A stretch of DNA of 64,000 nucleotides. It comes from Tenacibaculum sp. 1_MG-2023 (GTDB lineage Bacteria; Bacteroidota; Bacteroidia; Flavobacteriales; Flavobacteriaceae). The position numbers and the translations under genes were made by a program. A model generated the notes under the pieces. The model searched no databases and was not told the DNA's origin. It saw only the letters and a program-made list of their open reading frames with translations. Of this stretch, positions 19,263 to 27,222 are shown piece after piece; position 1 is the stretch's first letter; every line of letters begins with the position of its first letter. The DNA lies in contig NZ_JAUORH010000006.1 of the NCBI RefSeq assembly GCF_030547425.1, positions 1 through 64,000 of the forward strand, read 5' to 3'.

Positions 19263-20150
19263 TTAGCTTGCTTTGCGTTTTTGACATAAGCCTAATACTT
19301 CGTCTTTGTATAATTTCATTAATTTGTGTCCGTGTGATTTTTCCCACGCTAGAGGAAATTGATAATCGTCTAGCGACTGTAATCCAACTACTTCGGCTGC
19401 AGTTCCTGTAAAAAAGCAAGCGTCTGCATTTTTTAATTCTTCTAACGTAAAATGCTTTTCTTCAACAGAGATTCCTTCTTCTTTGCATAAGTCCATAACT
19501 GTAGCACGTGTAATTCCTGCCATAATATGACCTCTTGGTGGTGTATACAGTTTTCCGTCTTTCTCCATAAAAACATTGGCTCCCGAACATTCAGCTACAT
19601 TACCGTTCATATCTAACAATAGTGCTTCATCATACCCATTGTTTTTTGCTTCGTTAGTTGATAATATTGAATTTGTGTAGTGTCCTGTTACTTTTGCTTC
19701 TACAAAACACGATTTTGGATTCGGACGTTGAAACGAAGACGTTTTTACACGTAGTAATTTATCTCCCATATACTTCCCCCATTCCCAGCATTGAATAACT
19801 AGGTTTGTCTCTTTAGAGGTTAGCAAACTCATATCAACTCCAGTAGTGACTAGCGGACGGATGTATGCATCTTTCAACCCATTACGTTCTAATAACTCAT
19901 ACGTAATTTGTGTTAATTCTTCTTCTGAATAATTCAACTGAATATTCATTACTTCTGCTCCGAACTTAAGCCTTTTGTAATGTTCATACGATTTAAAGAC
20001 TCTAGCACCTTCGGTTGTATTGTAAGCTCTGATACCTTCGAAAACCCCGTTTCCGTAGTGTAAACTTTGGCTATACAAATTAGCGCTAGCATCTTTCGCT
20101 TTAATAAACTGTCCGTTGAAAAAAATTACTGTTTCCTCGTTATAGTACAT
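19263..20150 (-). CDS. ilvE: Branched-chain amino acid aminotransferase
   Basis: 295 residues. PLP-dependent fold-type IV transaminase doing the last step of Ile, Val and Leu synthesis. '[14 protein letters not shown]' (~31-44), the PLP lysine in '[14 protein letters not shown]' (~149-162), '[20 protein letters not shown]' and 'TGTAAEV' are all present. It is the first structural gene of the operon, about 150 bases downstream of the second attenuator terminator. leuABCD are not in the window, so the enzyme must also serve leucine from elsewhere. Confidence 0.96.
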   Translation of the reverse strand: MYYNEETVIFFNGQFIKAKDASANLYSQSLHYGNGVFEGIRAYNTTEGARVFKSYEHYKRLKFGAEVMNIQLNYSEEELTQITYELLERNGLKDAYIRPLVTTGVDMSLLTSKETNLVIQCWEWGKYMGDKLLRVKTSSFQRPNPKSCFVEAKVTGHYTNSILSTNEAKNNGYDEALLLDMNGNVAECSGANVFMEKDGKLYTPPRGHIMAGITRATVMDLCKEEGISVEEKHFTLEELKNADACFFTGTAAEVVGLQSLDDYQFPLAWEKSHGHKLMKLYKDEVLGLCQKRKAS

Positions 20151-20302
20151 TTTTAGTTGTTTTTACTGTTCAAAATTATTTTTCGCTTTTTACTTTACTT
20201 TCTTGTTTCTTAAGGCTTTGATGATTTTCACTGACTCTCAAAAACATACAAAAACCTTAAAACCAGATACTTAAAACCAAATCATTATGATATTCACGGT
20301 AT

Positions 20303-20338
20303 AAAAAAAAGCCTGTATCTAGAGTTAGATACAGGCTT
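20303..20338 (-). terminator. Attenuator terminator 2 of the ilv operon
   Basis: An 11-bp perfect stem (GCCTGTATCTA at 20311-20321 with TAGATACAGGC at 20326-20336), extended by A/T pairs and followed on the minus strand by eight U (20303-20310). It lies between leader peptide 2 and ilvE. Its 5' arm can alternatively pair with the segment just behind the leader 2 stop codon (20358-20367). Confidence 0.85.
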
Positions 20339-20362
20339 TCTTATAGGTAATAACCATCTGTA

Positions 20363-20425
20363 TCAACTCGGTGGAGAGCTAATAATGACAATAATAATTA
20401 CCACGATGTTAAAAAATTGATTCAT
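20363..20425 (-). CDS. ilv leader peptide 2 (Ile/Val-rich)
   Basis: 20 codons reading MNQFFNIVVIIIVIISSPPS, stop TGA at 20363-20365. Ten of 20 residues are Ile or Val in one run, as expected of an attenuator leader that senses charged tRNA-Ile/Val. The segment at and just after the stop (minus-strand GTTGATACAG, 20358-20367) is complementary, apart from one bulge, to the 5' arm of terminator 2 and can act as the antiterminator. Ribosome stalling on the Ile/Val run would favour that pairing and read-through into ilvE. Confidence 0.8.
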   Translation of the reverse strand: MNQFFNIVVIIIVIISSPPS

Positions 20426-20436
20426 GCTTTTTGCAA

Positions 20437-20467
20437 CAAAAAAGGCTTCCTAAATTTAGGAAGCCTT
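20437..20467 (-). terminator. Attenuator terminator 1 of the ilv operon
   Basis: A perfect 26-nt palindrome at 20442-20467 (arms GGCTTCC/GGAAGCC flanking an AT core), followed on the minus strand by a U tract from 20443 to 20438. It lies between leader peptide 1 and leader peptide 2. The minus-strand segment AGGAAGC (20500-20506), overlapping the leader 1 stop codon, is a perfect 7-base complement of the 5' arm. Confidence 0.85.
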
Positions 20468-20505
20468 CTTATAATTTATATGTTAAACTATTAAATACCG
20501 CTTCC

Positions 20506-20568
20506 TTATCCTTGTGAAATAATCACAATGACAATAATAGAAATGATATTTAAAACTTGTTTTTTCAT
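20506..20568 (-). CDS. ilv leader peptide 1 (Ile/Val/Leu-rich)
   Basis: 20 codons reading MKKQVLNIISIIVIVIISQG with stop TAA at 20506-20508. Twelve of 20 residues are Ile, Val or Leu, mostly in one run near the end. It is followed at once by the antiterminator-like AGGAAGC and then terminator 1. Together with leader 2 it forms two independent attenuators in series. The ATG start follows TTTGTGACATCAA; a weak AATATTTG -7-like element lies just upstream. Confidence 0.8.
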   Translation of the reverse strand: MKKQVLNIISIIVIVIISQG

Positions 20569-20721
20569 TTGATGTCACAAATATTTGAAATTATTTTTTA
20601 GTTATCCTAATGTTTTTTTATTTTTTATTCCCCCTTTAAAAACACACCTCATAACTTATTGTTTTACTATTAGTTACAAAACTTTTTATTTTTCATATAG
20701 CATTAATCAAAATTTATTTTA

Positions 20722-20729
20722 TAGATTTG
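20722..20729 (+). promoter_or_regulatory. -7 element TAGATTTG for the arginine operon
   Basis: Exact TAnnTTTG match, seven bases before the ATG of the Arg leader peptide at 20737. No clear -33 TTG was found. Confidence 0.5.
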
Positions 20730-20736
20730 CGCCATT

Positions 20737-20802
20737 ATGCAAACCAATAAAATATACAACAATATACCCAGTTTCTTAGTGCGGTTTTTCAACCGACGCT
20801 AG
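20737..20802 (+). CDS. arg leader peptide (ends in Arg codons)
   Basis: 21 codons starting MQTNKIYNN and ending FLVRFFNRR, stop TAG. The three Arg codons are CGG, CGA and CGC, while the neighbouring genes mostly use AGA and CGT. The placement directly behind a promoter, 240 bases upstream of the arginine operon, and the terminal Arg pair before the stop fit a stalling leader that senses arginyl-tRNA. The coding region carries the 5' arm of a long hairpin (20759-20830). Confidence 0.55.
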   Translation: MQTNKIYNNIPSFLVRFFNRR

Positions 20803-20848
20803 TCTTTCCTTGCACAAAACTGAGTATTGTATAATTTTATTTTTATCC
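20759..20848 (+). terminator. Candidate attenuator hairpin of the arg leader
   Basis: Three blocks inside the leader peptide gene (ACAATA-AC, CAGTTT, GTGC between 20759 and 20782) pair in order with GCAC, AAACTG and GTATTGT (20812-20830), followed by ATAATTTTATTTTT. A small CGGTT/AACCG hairpin sits in the loop. Stalled or terminating ribosomes would cover the 5' arm. The stem is interrupted, so this is less certain than the ilv terminators. Confidence 0.4.
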
Positions 20849-20952
20849 TTTTGATTTCTATAATCTACATTTTTATATCGTTACTAACTCTTGTTATTGT
20901 TTTCAATAACGTAGCTGTTGTACGACCTATTTTTATCCGACGTCGCCCGTAA
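20827..20952 (+). other. Second Arg-rich open frame in the arg leader
   Basis: A frame with only TTG starts (20827 or 20851) ends VVRPIFIRRRP then TAA at 20950-20952, with four Arg codons CGA, CGA, CGT, CGC close to the stop. Inside it is a perfect GTTATTG-TTTT-CAATAAC hairpin (20893-20910). It could be a second arginine-sensing leader, matching the doubled layout of the divergent ilv leader, but no ATG exists. Confidence 0.25.
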
Positions 20953-20970
20953 GGGTACTACTTCATTTTG

Positions 20971-21000
20971 GGAACCTAGGTGTGTCCGGTTCTTCTTTTT
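20971..21000 (+). terminator. Possible second terminator in the arg leader
   Basis: GAACC (20972-20976) pairs with GGTTC (20988-20992), followed by TTCTTTTT. The stem is short. It lies 45 bases before the first structural gene of the arginine operon. Confidence 0.3.
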
Positions 21001-21044
21001 AAACCACCGATTTTTAACAAAATGTTTATCTAAAATCAATTTCA

Positions 21045-21656
21045 ATGAGAGTTGTTATTGCTGATCAATCGCATAGTAAGTATGCCGAAATTATTTGTCA
21101 AACTATTGACGAAGCTGCTCTGGTTAGAGGCACAGGAATTGCCAAAAGAAAACCAGAATATATCATTACAAAGCTAGAAAATGGTAATGCTGTTATTGCC
21201 TTAGATGGCGATCAATTTGCTGGCTTTTGTTATATCGAAGCCTGGAGCCATGGCAAATTTGTAGCCAATTCTGGGTTGATTGTTCACCCAAACTATAGAG
21301 GTATTGGTTTAGCCAAACAAATAAAAAAAGTAGTTTTTGAACATTCTAGAACCAAGTTTCCTAATGCCAAAATATTTAGTATCACAACTGGTTTGGCTGT
21401 TATGAAACTTAACAGCGAATTAAGCTATAAACCTGTTACCTTTTCTGAACTTACAGAAGACCAATCTTTTTGGAATGGTTGTCAGACCTGCAAAAACTAC
21501 GATGTGTTACAACGTACACAACAAAAAATGTGCTTGTGTACTGGTATGTTATACGATCCTAACAAAAAATCTCAAAACATAAAAATAAAAGGAAAAGTCT
21601 TTCAAAGACTTAAAAGAATTAAAGAGAGCATCTTCCTAAAAAAAGACAAAAAATGA
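21045..21656 (+). CDS. GNAT acyltransferase, likely first enzyme of arginine synthesis
   Basis: 203 residues. GNAT fold with acetyl-CoA-binding motif A 'SGLIVHPNYRGIGLAKQIKK' (~83-103). The C-terminal third is Cys-rich (CQTCKNY...MCLCTGMLYDP). It opens the operon argG-argC-proC-argD-argF'-argB-argE-argH, which has no ArgA or ArgJ, so it probably N-acylates glutamate (acetyl or succinyl; not decidable here). It overlaps argG in an ATGA arrangement. Function is inferred from context; the fold is clear from sequence. Confidence 0.8.
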   Translation: MRVVIADQSHSKYAEIICQTIDEAALVRGTGIAKRKPEYIITKLENGNAVIALDGDQFAGFCYIEAWSHGKFVANSGLIVHPNYRGIGLAKQIKKVVFEHSRTKFPNAKIFSITTGLAVMKLNSELSYKPVTFSELTEDQSFWNGCQTCKNYDVLQRTQQKMCLCTGMLYDPNKKSQNIKIKGKVFQRLKRIKESIFLKKDKK

Positions 21657-22831
21657 AAAAATTAGTAATTGCATACAGTGGAGGTTTAGATACTTCATAC
21701 TGCGCAGTAAGTTTATCAAAACAAGGATACGAGGTTCATGCTGTTAGTGTGAACACTGGTGGATTTTCTTCCGAAGAAATTAAACAAATTGAAGAAAATG
21801 CCTACACAATGGGTGTTACTACCTATAAAAACATCAATGCAGTAACTGATTATTACAGTAAAGTAATTAAGTACTTAGTTTTTGGTAACGTGTTAAAAAA
21901 CAACACATATCCCCTTTCTGTAAGTGCCGAAAGAATTGTACAAGCTATTGAGATTGTAAACTATGCCAAAAGTATCGGTGCTAACTGTATCGCTCATGGT
22001 AGTACAGGTGCAGGAAACGACCAGGTGCGATTTGATATGATTTTTCAAACTGTTGCTCCTGAAATTGAAATCATAACTCCTATTAGAGATTTGCAACTTT
22101 CAAGACAAGAAGAAATTGAGTACTTAAAAAATAACGGCATTGATTTGTCATGGGAAAAAGCTAAATATTCTGTCAACAAAGGTTTATGGGGAACCAGTGT
22201 GGGAGGTGAAGAGACTTTAACTTCAGAACAACCATTACCTGAACACGCCTACCCTTCTCAAGTAAGAAAAACAGTACCTGAACAAGTAAAACTTTCGTTT
22301 GTAAAGGGTGAGTTAGTGGCTATTAATGATGACGAAAAAGCTCCTTTGCAAAATATTGAACAATTGAATGCCTTAGCTTCTAAATTCGGAATTGGTAGAG
22401 ACATTCACGTGGGCGATACTATTGTTGGAATTAAAGGAAGAGTTGGTTTTGAAGCTGCTGCGGCATTAATCACTATTAAAGCACACCACTTACTTGAGAA
22501 ACACACCTTAACTAAATGGCAATTGCAACACAAAGAGTATTTAGCTAGTTTTTACGGAATGCATTTACATGAAGGTCAGTATTTAGATCCTGTAATGAGA
22601 GATATGGAAGCTTTTTTAGAAAACAGTCAGTCGAAAGTTACTGGAGATGTTTTTGTTACACTTAAACCGTATCACTTTACATTAGACGGGATTGATTCTC
22701 CACATGATTTAATGAATGCCAAATTTGGTAGCTATGGAGAGCTTAACAAAGGTTGGACTCCTGAAGAAGCCAAAGGTTTTATCAAGCTTTTAGGAAATCA
22801 GAATAAAATATATCAACAGGTTAATCAGTAG
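21653..22831 (+). CDS. argG: Argininosuccinate synthase
   Basis: 392 residues. Condenses citrulline and aspartate with ATP. The ATP-pyrophosphatase P-loop 'AYSGGLDTSYCAVSL' lies at residues 6-20. 'HGSTGAGNDQVRFD' (~115-128) and 'KYSVNKGLWGTSVGGE' (~170-185) are typical. It overlaps the preceding GNAT gene by four bases. A 180-base gap with a dispersed repeat follows before argC. Confidence 0.95.
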   Translation: MKKLVIAYSGGLDTSYCAVSLSKQGYEVHAVSVNTGGFSSEEIKQIEENAYTMGVTTYKNINAVTDYYSKVIKYLVFGNVLKNNTYPLSVSAERIVQAIEIVNYAKSIGANCIAHGSTGAGNDQVRFDMIFQTVAPEIEIITPIRDLQLSRQEEIEYLKNNGIDLSWEKAKYSVNKGLWGTSVGGEETLTSEQPLPEHAYPSQVRKTVPEQVKLSFVKGELVAINDDEKAPLQNIEQLNALASKFGIGRDIHVGDTIVGIKGRVGFEAAAALITIKAHHLLEKHTLTKWQLQHKEYLASFYGMHLHEGQYLDPVMRDMEAFLENSQSKVTGDVFVTLKPYHFTLDGIDSPHDLMNAKFGSYGELNKGWTPEEAKGFIKLLGNQNKIYQQVNQ

Positions 22832-22892
22832 ACAGTAAGTAGTGAGCTTTTGGCAAAAAATACAAGCTTAGAATTTTGTTAGACATGATAAT

Positions 22893-22976
22893 GTCATTCC
22901 GAACGAGGTACGAGGAGGAATCTCTTCATTGTGAATAAAACCAGTGTGAGACCTCTCACATACGTTCGAGGTGACA
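22893..22976 (+). repeat. Family R dispersed repeat inside the arg operon (argG-argC gap)
   Basis: Starts GTCATTCCGAACG and ends TTCGAGGTGAC, with the shared end CTCTCACATACGTTCGAGGTGAC also found at 29256 and (one difference) 31328. The ends are roughly inverted. Its RNA would fold into a hairpin between two cistrons. Confidence 0.6.
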
Positions 22977-23011
22977 ATTAGAACATTAACAACAATAACA
23001 AAACAAACAAC

Positions 23012-23989
23012 ATGATACAAGTAGGAATTATAGGTGGTGCAGGATATACCGCAGGAGAATTAATCAGGCTTTTGTTACAACACCCAAAAGCGACTATCAA
23101 TTTTGTGTACAGTACTTCAAACGCTGATAATAAAGTAGCTAATGTGCATCAGGATTTAGTAGGTAGCACTGAGCTAACGTTTACCAATAAAATTAATGAG
23201 AGCATAGATGTGCTATTCTTATGCTTAGGACATGGAAACTCTAAAAGGTTTTTAGAAACACATACCTTTTCAAATCATACTAAAATTATTGATTTAGGAA
23301 ATGATTTCAGGTTAAAAGCTGATAGCACTTTTCAAGGAAAAGAGTTTGTATACGGCTTGCCTGAACTTCAAAAAACAGCGATACAAGGTGCTTCATATAT
23401 AGCAAATCCAGGGTGTTTTGCTACGGCTATTCAATTAGGATTGCTTCCACTAGCAGATGCAAGTTTATTACAAAACGATGTACATATCAATGCGGTTACT
23501 GGTGCTACTGGTGCGGGAACTTCACTATCATCAACTACTCATTTTACATGGAGAGATAATAACTTTTCGTACTACAAACCTTTTACACATCAACATTTAG
23601 GAGAAATCAATCAGACCTTACACACACTTCAAAACAGTTTTGATTCTGAAGTATTGTTTTTACCAAACAGAGGAAATTTTTCCAGAGGTATTTACGCTAC
23701 GCAGTACACTCATTTTGAGGGAAACTTAGACGAAGCGAAACAATTATATGCAGATTATTATAAAGAGGCTGTTTTTACGCACATAGCTGATAGTGAACTA
23801 CATTTAAAACAGGTAGTAAACACCAACAAGTGTTTAATTCATTTGCATAAACACGGAGATAAACTACTGATAACAACCCTCATTGACAATCTATTAAAAG
23901 GAGCTTCTGGGCAAGCAGTCCAAAACATGAACCTGATGTTTGGTTTTAAAGAAGATATGGGTTTACAGTTAAAAGCAACTTATTTCTAA
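23012..23989 (+). CDS. argC: N-acylglutamyl-phosphate reductase
   Basis: 325 residues. NADPH-dependent reduction of N-acyl-glutamyl phosphate. Rossmann start 'VGIIGGAGYTAGELIRLLLQHP' (residues 3-24), catalytic Cys in 'IANPGCFATAIQLGLLPL' (~130-147) and the His-containing 'FTHQHLGEI'. Normal length. Third structural gene of the operon. Confidence 0.95.
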   Translation: MIQVGIIGGAGYTAGELIRLLLQHPKATINFVYSTSNADNKVANVHQDLVGSTELTFTNKINESIDVLFLCLGHGNSKRFLETHTFSNHTKIIDLGNDFRLKADSTFQGKEFVYGLPELQKTAIQGASYIANPGCFATAIQLGLLPLADASLLQNDVHINAVTGATGAGTSLSSTTHFTWRDNNFSYYKPFTHQHLGEINQTLHTLQNSFDSEVLFLPNRGNFSRGIYATQYTHFEGNLDEAKQLYADYYKEAVFTHIADSELHLKQVVNTNKCLIHLHKHGDKLLITTLIDNLLKGASGQAVQNMNLMFGFKEDMGLQLKATYF

Positions 23990-24045
23990 CCCTCACAAGG
24001 AGATAAATAAAAGAAACAACAACACAAATAATCAAAGATTTACAG

Positions 24046-24855
24046 ATGAAAATAGCAATTATAGGAACAGGTAACTTAGGAAAATCAATCGCTAAAGGAT
24101 TGACACAAAACAAATCATTTTCTCAACTTTTCTTAACCAAAAGAAATATTGAAGAACTTAATGAATTTAAAGAGGTACCCAACGTTTTCATTAGTTCTAA
24201 TAACAAGGAAGCAATCACAGCGTCTGATGTGCTAATTTTTGCAGTACAACCAACACATTTTGAAAGTGTTTTAAAAGAAATTATTCCATTATTATCCGAT
24301 AATCATATAGTGATTTCTACAGTTGCTGGTTTTTCTATTGAAAAAATGGAAGCGCTTATTGGTTCAGGTACTACTATTATCAGAGCCATGCCTAACACTG
24401 CTATTGCCGTTGGAAAATCGATGACTTGTCTTAGTGGTAATACTCACAAGAAGGAAGATTTAGAAATAGCTACAACTATTTTCAATCAACTAGGAACTTC
24501 TATGATTATTCCCGAAAGTCAAATGCAAGCAGCCACCGTAATATGTGCTAGTGGAATTGCTTTTTGGATGCGCTTAATACGGGCAACTACGCAAGCTGCT
24601 ATTCAATTAGGTTTCGATGCAAAAGAAGCACAAGAGCTCGCTATGCATACCAGTGAAGGAGCTGCCAACCTACTCATAGCTACAGGAAATCATCCTGAAG
24701 AAGAAATCGATAAAGTTACTACTCCAAAAGGCTGTACCATTGAAGGTTTGAATGAAATGGAACACAAAGGATTAAGTGCAGCATTAATACAAGGAATAGT
24801 AGCCTCTTTTAATAAAATTAATACCATAAAAAAACACCATAATGAGTTTATTTAA
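24046..24855 (+). CDS. proC: Pyrroline-5-carboxylate reductase
   Basis: 269 residues. NADPH-dependent last step of proline synthesis. Rossmann motif 'IAIIGTGNLGKSIAKGL' (2-18), 'IIRAMPNTAIAVGKSMT' (~111-127) and C-terminal 'GCTIEGLNEMEHKGLSAALIQGI'. Its place inside the arginine operon links proline to glutamate-semialdehyde or ornithine metabolism; proA and proB are not in the window. It overlaps argD by 14 bases. Confidence 0.93.
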   Translation: MKIAIIGTGNLGKSIAKGLTQNKSFSQLFLTKRNIEELNEFKEVPNVFISSNNKEAITASDVLIFAVQPTHFESVLKEIIPLLSDNHIVISTVAGFSIEKMEALIGSGTTIIRAMPNTAIAVGKSMTCLSGNTHKKEDLEIATTIFNQLGTSMIIPESQMQAATVICASGIAFWMRLIRATTQAAIQLGFDAKEAQELAMHTSEGAANLLIATGNHPEEEIDKVTTPKGCTIEGLNEMEHKGLSAALIQGIVASFNKINTIKKHHNEFI

Positions 24856-25969
24856 CGTATATCCTCTATTTGATATAACCCCAGTAACCGCCAACGATGT
24901 ATATGTATATGACAATAAAGGCACAGAATATTTAGATTTATACGGAGGTCATGCCGTAATTTCTATCGGACACTCACACCCTACTTATGTTAAAAATATT
25001 AGCAAACAGGTAAGTAAACTAGGCTTTTATAGCAACGCTATTCAAAATCCGTTACAAGTGGAGTTAGCTTCACTACTAGAAAACATATCGGGGTGTAACG
25101 ATTATCAACTATTTTTATGCAATTCGGGAGCAGAAGCCAATGAAAATGCTTTAAAACTAGCCTCTTTTCATACGAGTAAACAAAAGGTAATTGCTTTTAA
25201 AAATTCATTTCACGGACGTACTTCTGCTGCGGTAGCTGCAACCGACAATCCTAAGATTGTAGCGCCCATCAATGCGCAGCAAGAAGTTATCTTTTTAGAG
25301 TTTGAAGATTTAGCAAGTGTTGAAAAAGTTTTACAAGGCAATGATGTTTGTGCTATTATAATAGAAACCATTCAAGGTATTGGAGGATTGGACGAAGCTT
25401 CTACAACTTTTTACCAAGGGTTAGAAAAACTATGCAATCAATACAACACCTTACTTATTGCTGATGAAATTCAGTGTGGTTTTGGTAGAACGGGTGATTT
25501 CTTTGCTTTTCAAAAACACGGCATTACTCCGCATATCATTTCGATGGCAAAAGGAATGGGGAATGGATTCCCTGTTGGGGGAATCTTAATCCATCCAAGT
25601 ATTGAGGCTTCTTACGGTTTACTAGGAACTACGTTTGGTGGAAATCACTTAGCCTGTGCTGCTTCCTTAGCAGTTATTGAAACCCTAAAAAAAGAGCAAT
25701 TGATGGAAAATGCACAGCAAATTGCTACGTATTTTATGGAACAAGCAGCTTCTATTCCGCAGATAACAATTGTAAAAGGAAGAGGTCTCATGTTAGGATT
25801 AGAATTCGATTTTCCTATTGCTGAGCTAAGAAAGAACCTAATATTCAAACATCACATTTTTACAGGAAGCGCTAAGAACCCGAACTTATTAAGAATTCTT
25901 CCGCCACTAACCATTCAAAAGCAACATATCGATATGCTTTTTGAGTCTTTAAAAAAGGAACTGTCATGA
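24842..25969 (+). CDS. argD: N-acylornithine aminotransferase
   Basis: 375 residues. PLP class III aminotransferase converting N-acylglutamate semialdehyde to N-acylornithine. 'YLDLYGGHAVISIGHSHPTYV' (~32-52), 'NSGAEANENALKLA' (~95-108), 'LIADEIQCGFGRTG' (~206-219) and PLP lysine in 'ISMAKGMGNGFPVG' (~236-249). Its stop overlaps the next gene's start by four bases. Confidence 0.93.
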   Translation: MSLFNVYPLFDITPVTANDVYVYDNKGTEYLDLYGGHAVISIGHSHPTYVKNISKQVSKLGFYSNAIQNPLQVELASLLENISGCNDYQLFLCNSGAEANENALKLASFHTSKQKVIAFKNSFHGRTSAAVAATDNPKIVAPINAQQEVIFLEFEDLASVEKVLQGNDVCAIIIETIQGIGGLDEASTTFYQGLEKLCNQYNTLLIADEIQCGFGRTGDFFAFQKHGITPHIISMAKGMGNGFPVGGILIHPSIEASYGLLGTTFGGNHLACAASLAVIETLKKEQLMENAQQIATYFMEQAASIPQITIVKGRGLMLGLEFDFPIAELRKNLIFKHHIFTGSAKNPNLLRILPPLTIQKQHIDMLFESLKKELS

Positions 25970-26904
25970 AAAAATATACCAGCATAAACGATATTGAAAA
26001 CCTTTCAGAAACTATTCAAAAGGCTATTCAATTAAAAGAAAAACCCTATCAGTTTGCTCATTTGGGGCAACATAAAACCGTAGTCATGCTTTTTTTCAAT
26101 GCCAGTTTACGTACAAGATTAAGTACCGAAAAAGCGGCTAAAAACTTAGGTATGGAAGTAAGTGTGTTAAACGTTACCAACGCTTGGAATATGGAGTTTG
26201 AAGACGGTACTGTAATGAATTTAAGTACTTCAGAACATATTAAAGAGGCTGCCATGGTAATTTCTCAGTATGCTGATATCATTGCGGTAAGAGCTTTTCC
26301 TACGTTGAAAGACATAGAAAAAGATACCTCTGAAATTGTACTCAACAGTTTTGTAAAATATGCTACGGTTCCTGTTATCAATATGGAAAGCGCTACTGAC
26401 CATCCGTTACAAGCTTTGGCAGATGCGATTACTATTACGGAAACTAAAAAAGTTGACAAACCTAAAGTTGTGTTGTCTTGGGCTCCACACCCCAAAGCAT
26501 TACCACACTCGGTTGCCAATGCTTTTGTTCACTTGATGCATAACATGGATGTAGAATTTGTTATAACGCATCCCGAAGGGTACGAGTTAGATGCTGAAAT
26601 TACAAAAGAGTTTCCTGTAGAGTACAATCAAGAAAAAGCTTTTGAAAATGCCGATTTTATCTATGCCAAAAACTGGAGTTCTTTTACTAAGTATGGTAAC
26701 ATACTAAATGAAGACCCCAACTGGATGATTACTCAGGAAAAAATAGGCGCTGCTAAATTTATGCACTGCTTGCCTATTAGAAGAAATGTAGTAGCAGAAG
26801 ACGCTGTTTTAGATGGTGACAATTCTCTTGTGATTGAACAAGCTAACAACAGAACCTTTGCTGCGCAAATAGTACTAAAAGAGATTTTAATTCATTTAAG
26901 TTGA
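25966..26904 (+). CDS. argF': N-acylornithine carbamoyltransferase (ArgF' type)
   Basis: 312 residues. It carbamoylates N-acetyl- or N-succinyl-ornithine, not free ornithine. The carbamoyl-phosphate site is 'FFNASLRTRLSTEKAAKNLGM' (from ~43), with 'HPLQALADA' (~144) and 'FMHCLPIRRN' (~266). It aligns well with Bacteroides SOTCase and Xanthomonas AOTCase. At the residue known to switch specificity (Glu92 in AOTCase, Pro90 in SOTCase, before the EH pair) this protein has Ser ('LSTSEHI'), so the acyl group cannot be called. Overlaps argD in ATGA fashion. Confidence 0.9.
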   Translation: MKKYTSINDIENLSETIQKAIQLKEKPYQFAHLGQHKTVVMLFFNASLRTRLSTEKAAKNLGMEVSVLNVTNAWNMEFEDGTVMNLSTSEHIKEAAMVISQYADIIAVRAFPTLKDIEKDTSEIVLNSFVKYATVPVINMESATDHPLQALADAITITETKKVDKPKVVLSWAPHPKALPHSVANAFVHLMHNMDVEFVITHPEGYELDAEITKEFPVEYNQEKAFENADFIYAKNWSSFTKYGNILNEDPNWMITQEKIGAAKFMHCLPIRRNVVAEDAVLDGDNSLVIEQANNRTFAAQIVLKEILIHLS

Positions 26905-27222
26905 ATTTAAATTTTGACTTGTCAGTTCGAGTGCCAATCGCAGGAAGATGTATCGAGAGCTACTTGAAAACGTCTCGATACAATTTTTCTTCCTTTCAGT
27001 ACTAAAAATCACTCGACGTGACATTTAATTAAAAGAGAATTAAAATATGAAAACTGTCTGTATAAAGAAATAACGAGTGAAAAATCGGAAGTGCTAAGCA
27101 TAGCTTTAAGCATGAAGCTTTGAAAATGAGTGGTGCGTAGCAATTTCCTCTTTACAGACTTGATTTTTTGGTTCGTTTTTTATCAAGAAAAAATGAACAA
27201 TAAATTAAACTAAAAACTAAAA
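26905..27222. other. Repeat-rich gap between argF' and argB
   Basis: 318 bases. 26921-27022 is a family R relative with inverted ends (GTCAGTTCGAGTG... ...CACTCGACGTGAC). 27163-27197 is a partial, reverse-oriented piece of dispersed family B (TTTTTATCAAGAAAAAA). No gene is seen. The operon probably continues across it because the direction and pathway are conserved. Confidence 0.5.

Noticed and set aside
20585..20779. 64-codon plus-strand frame across the ilv-arg intergenic region
   Set aside because: It runs through the arg promoter and the start of the Arg leader in another frame, has low-complexity composition and no similarity that I recognise.
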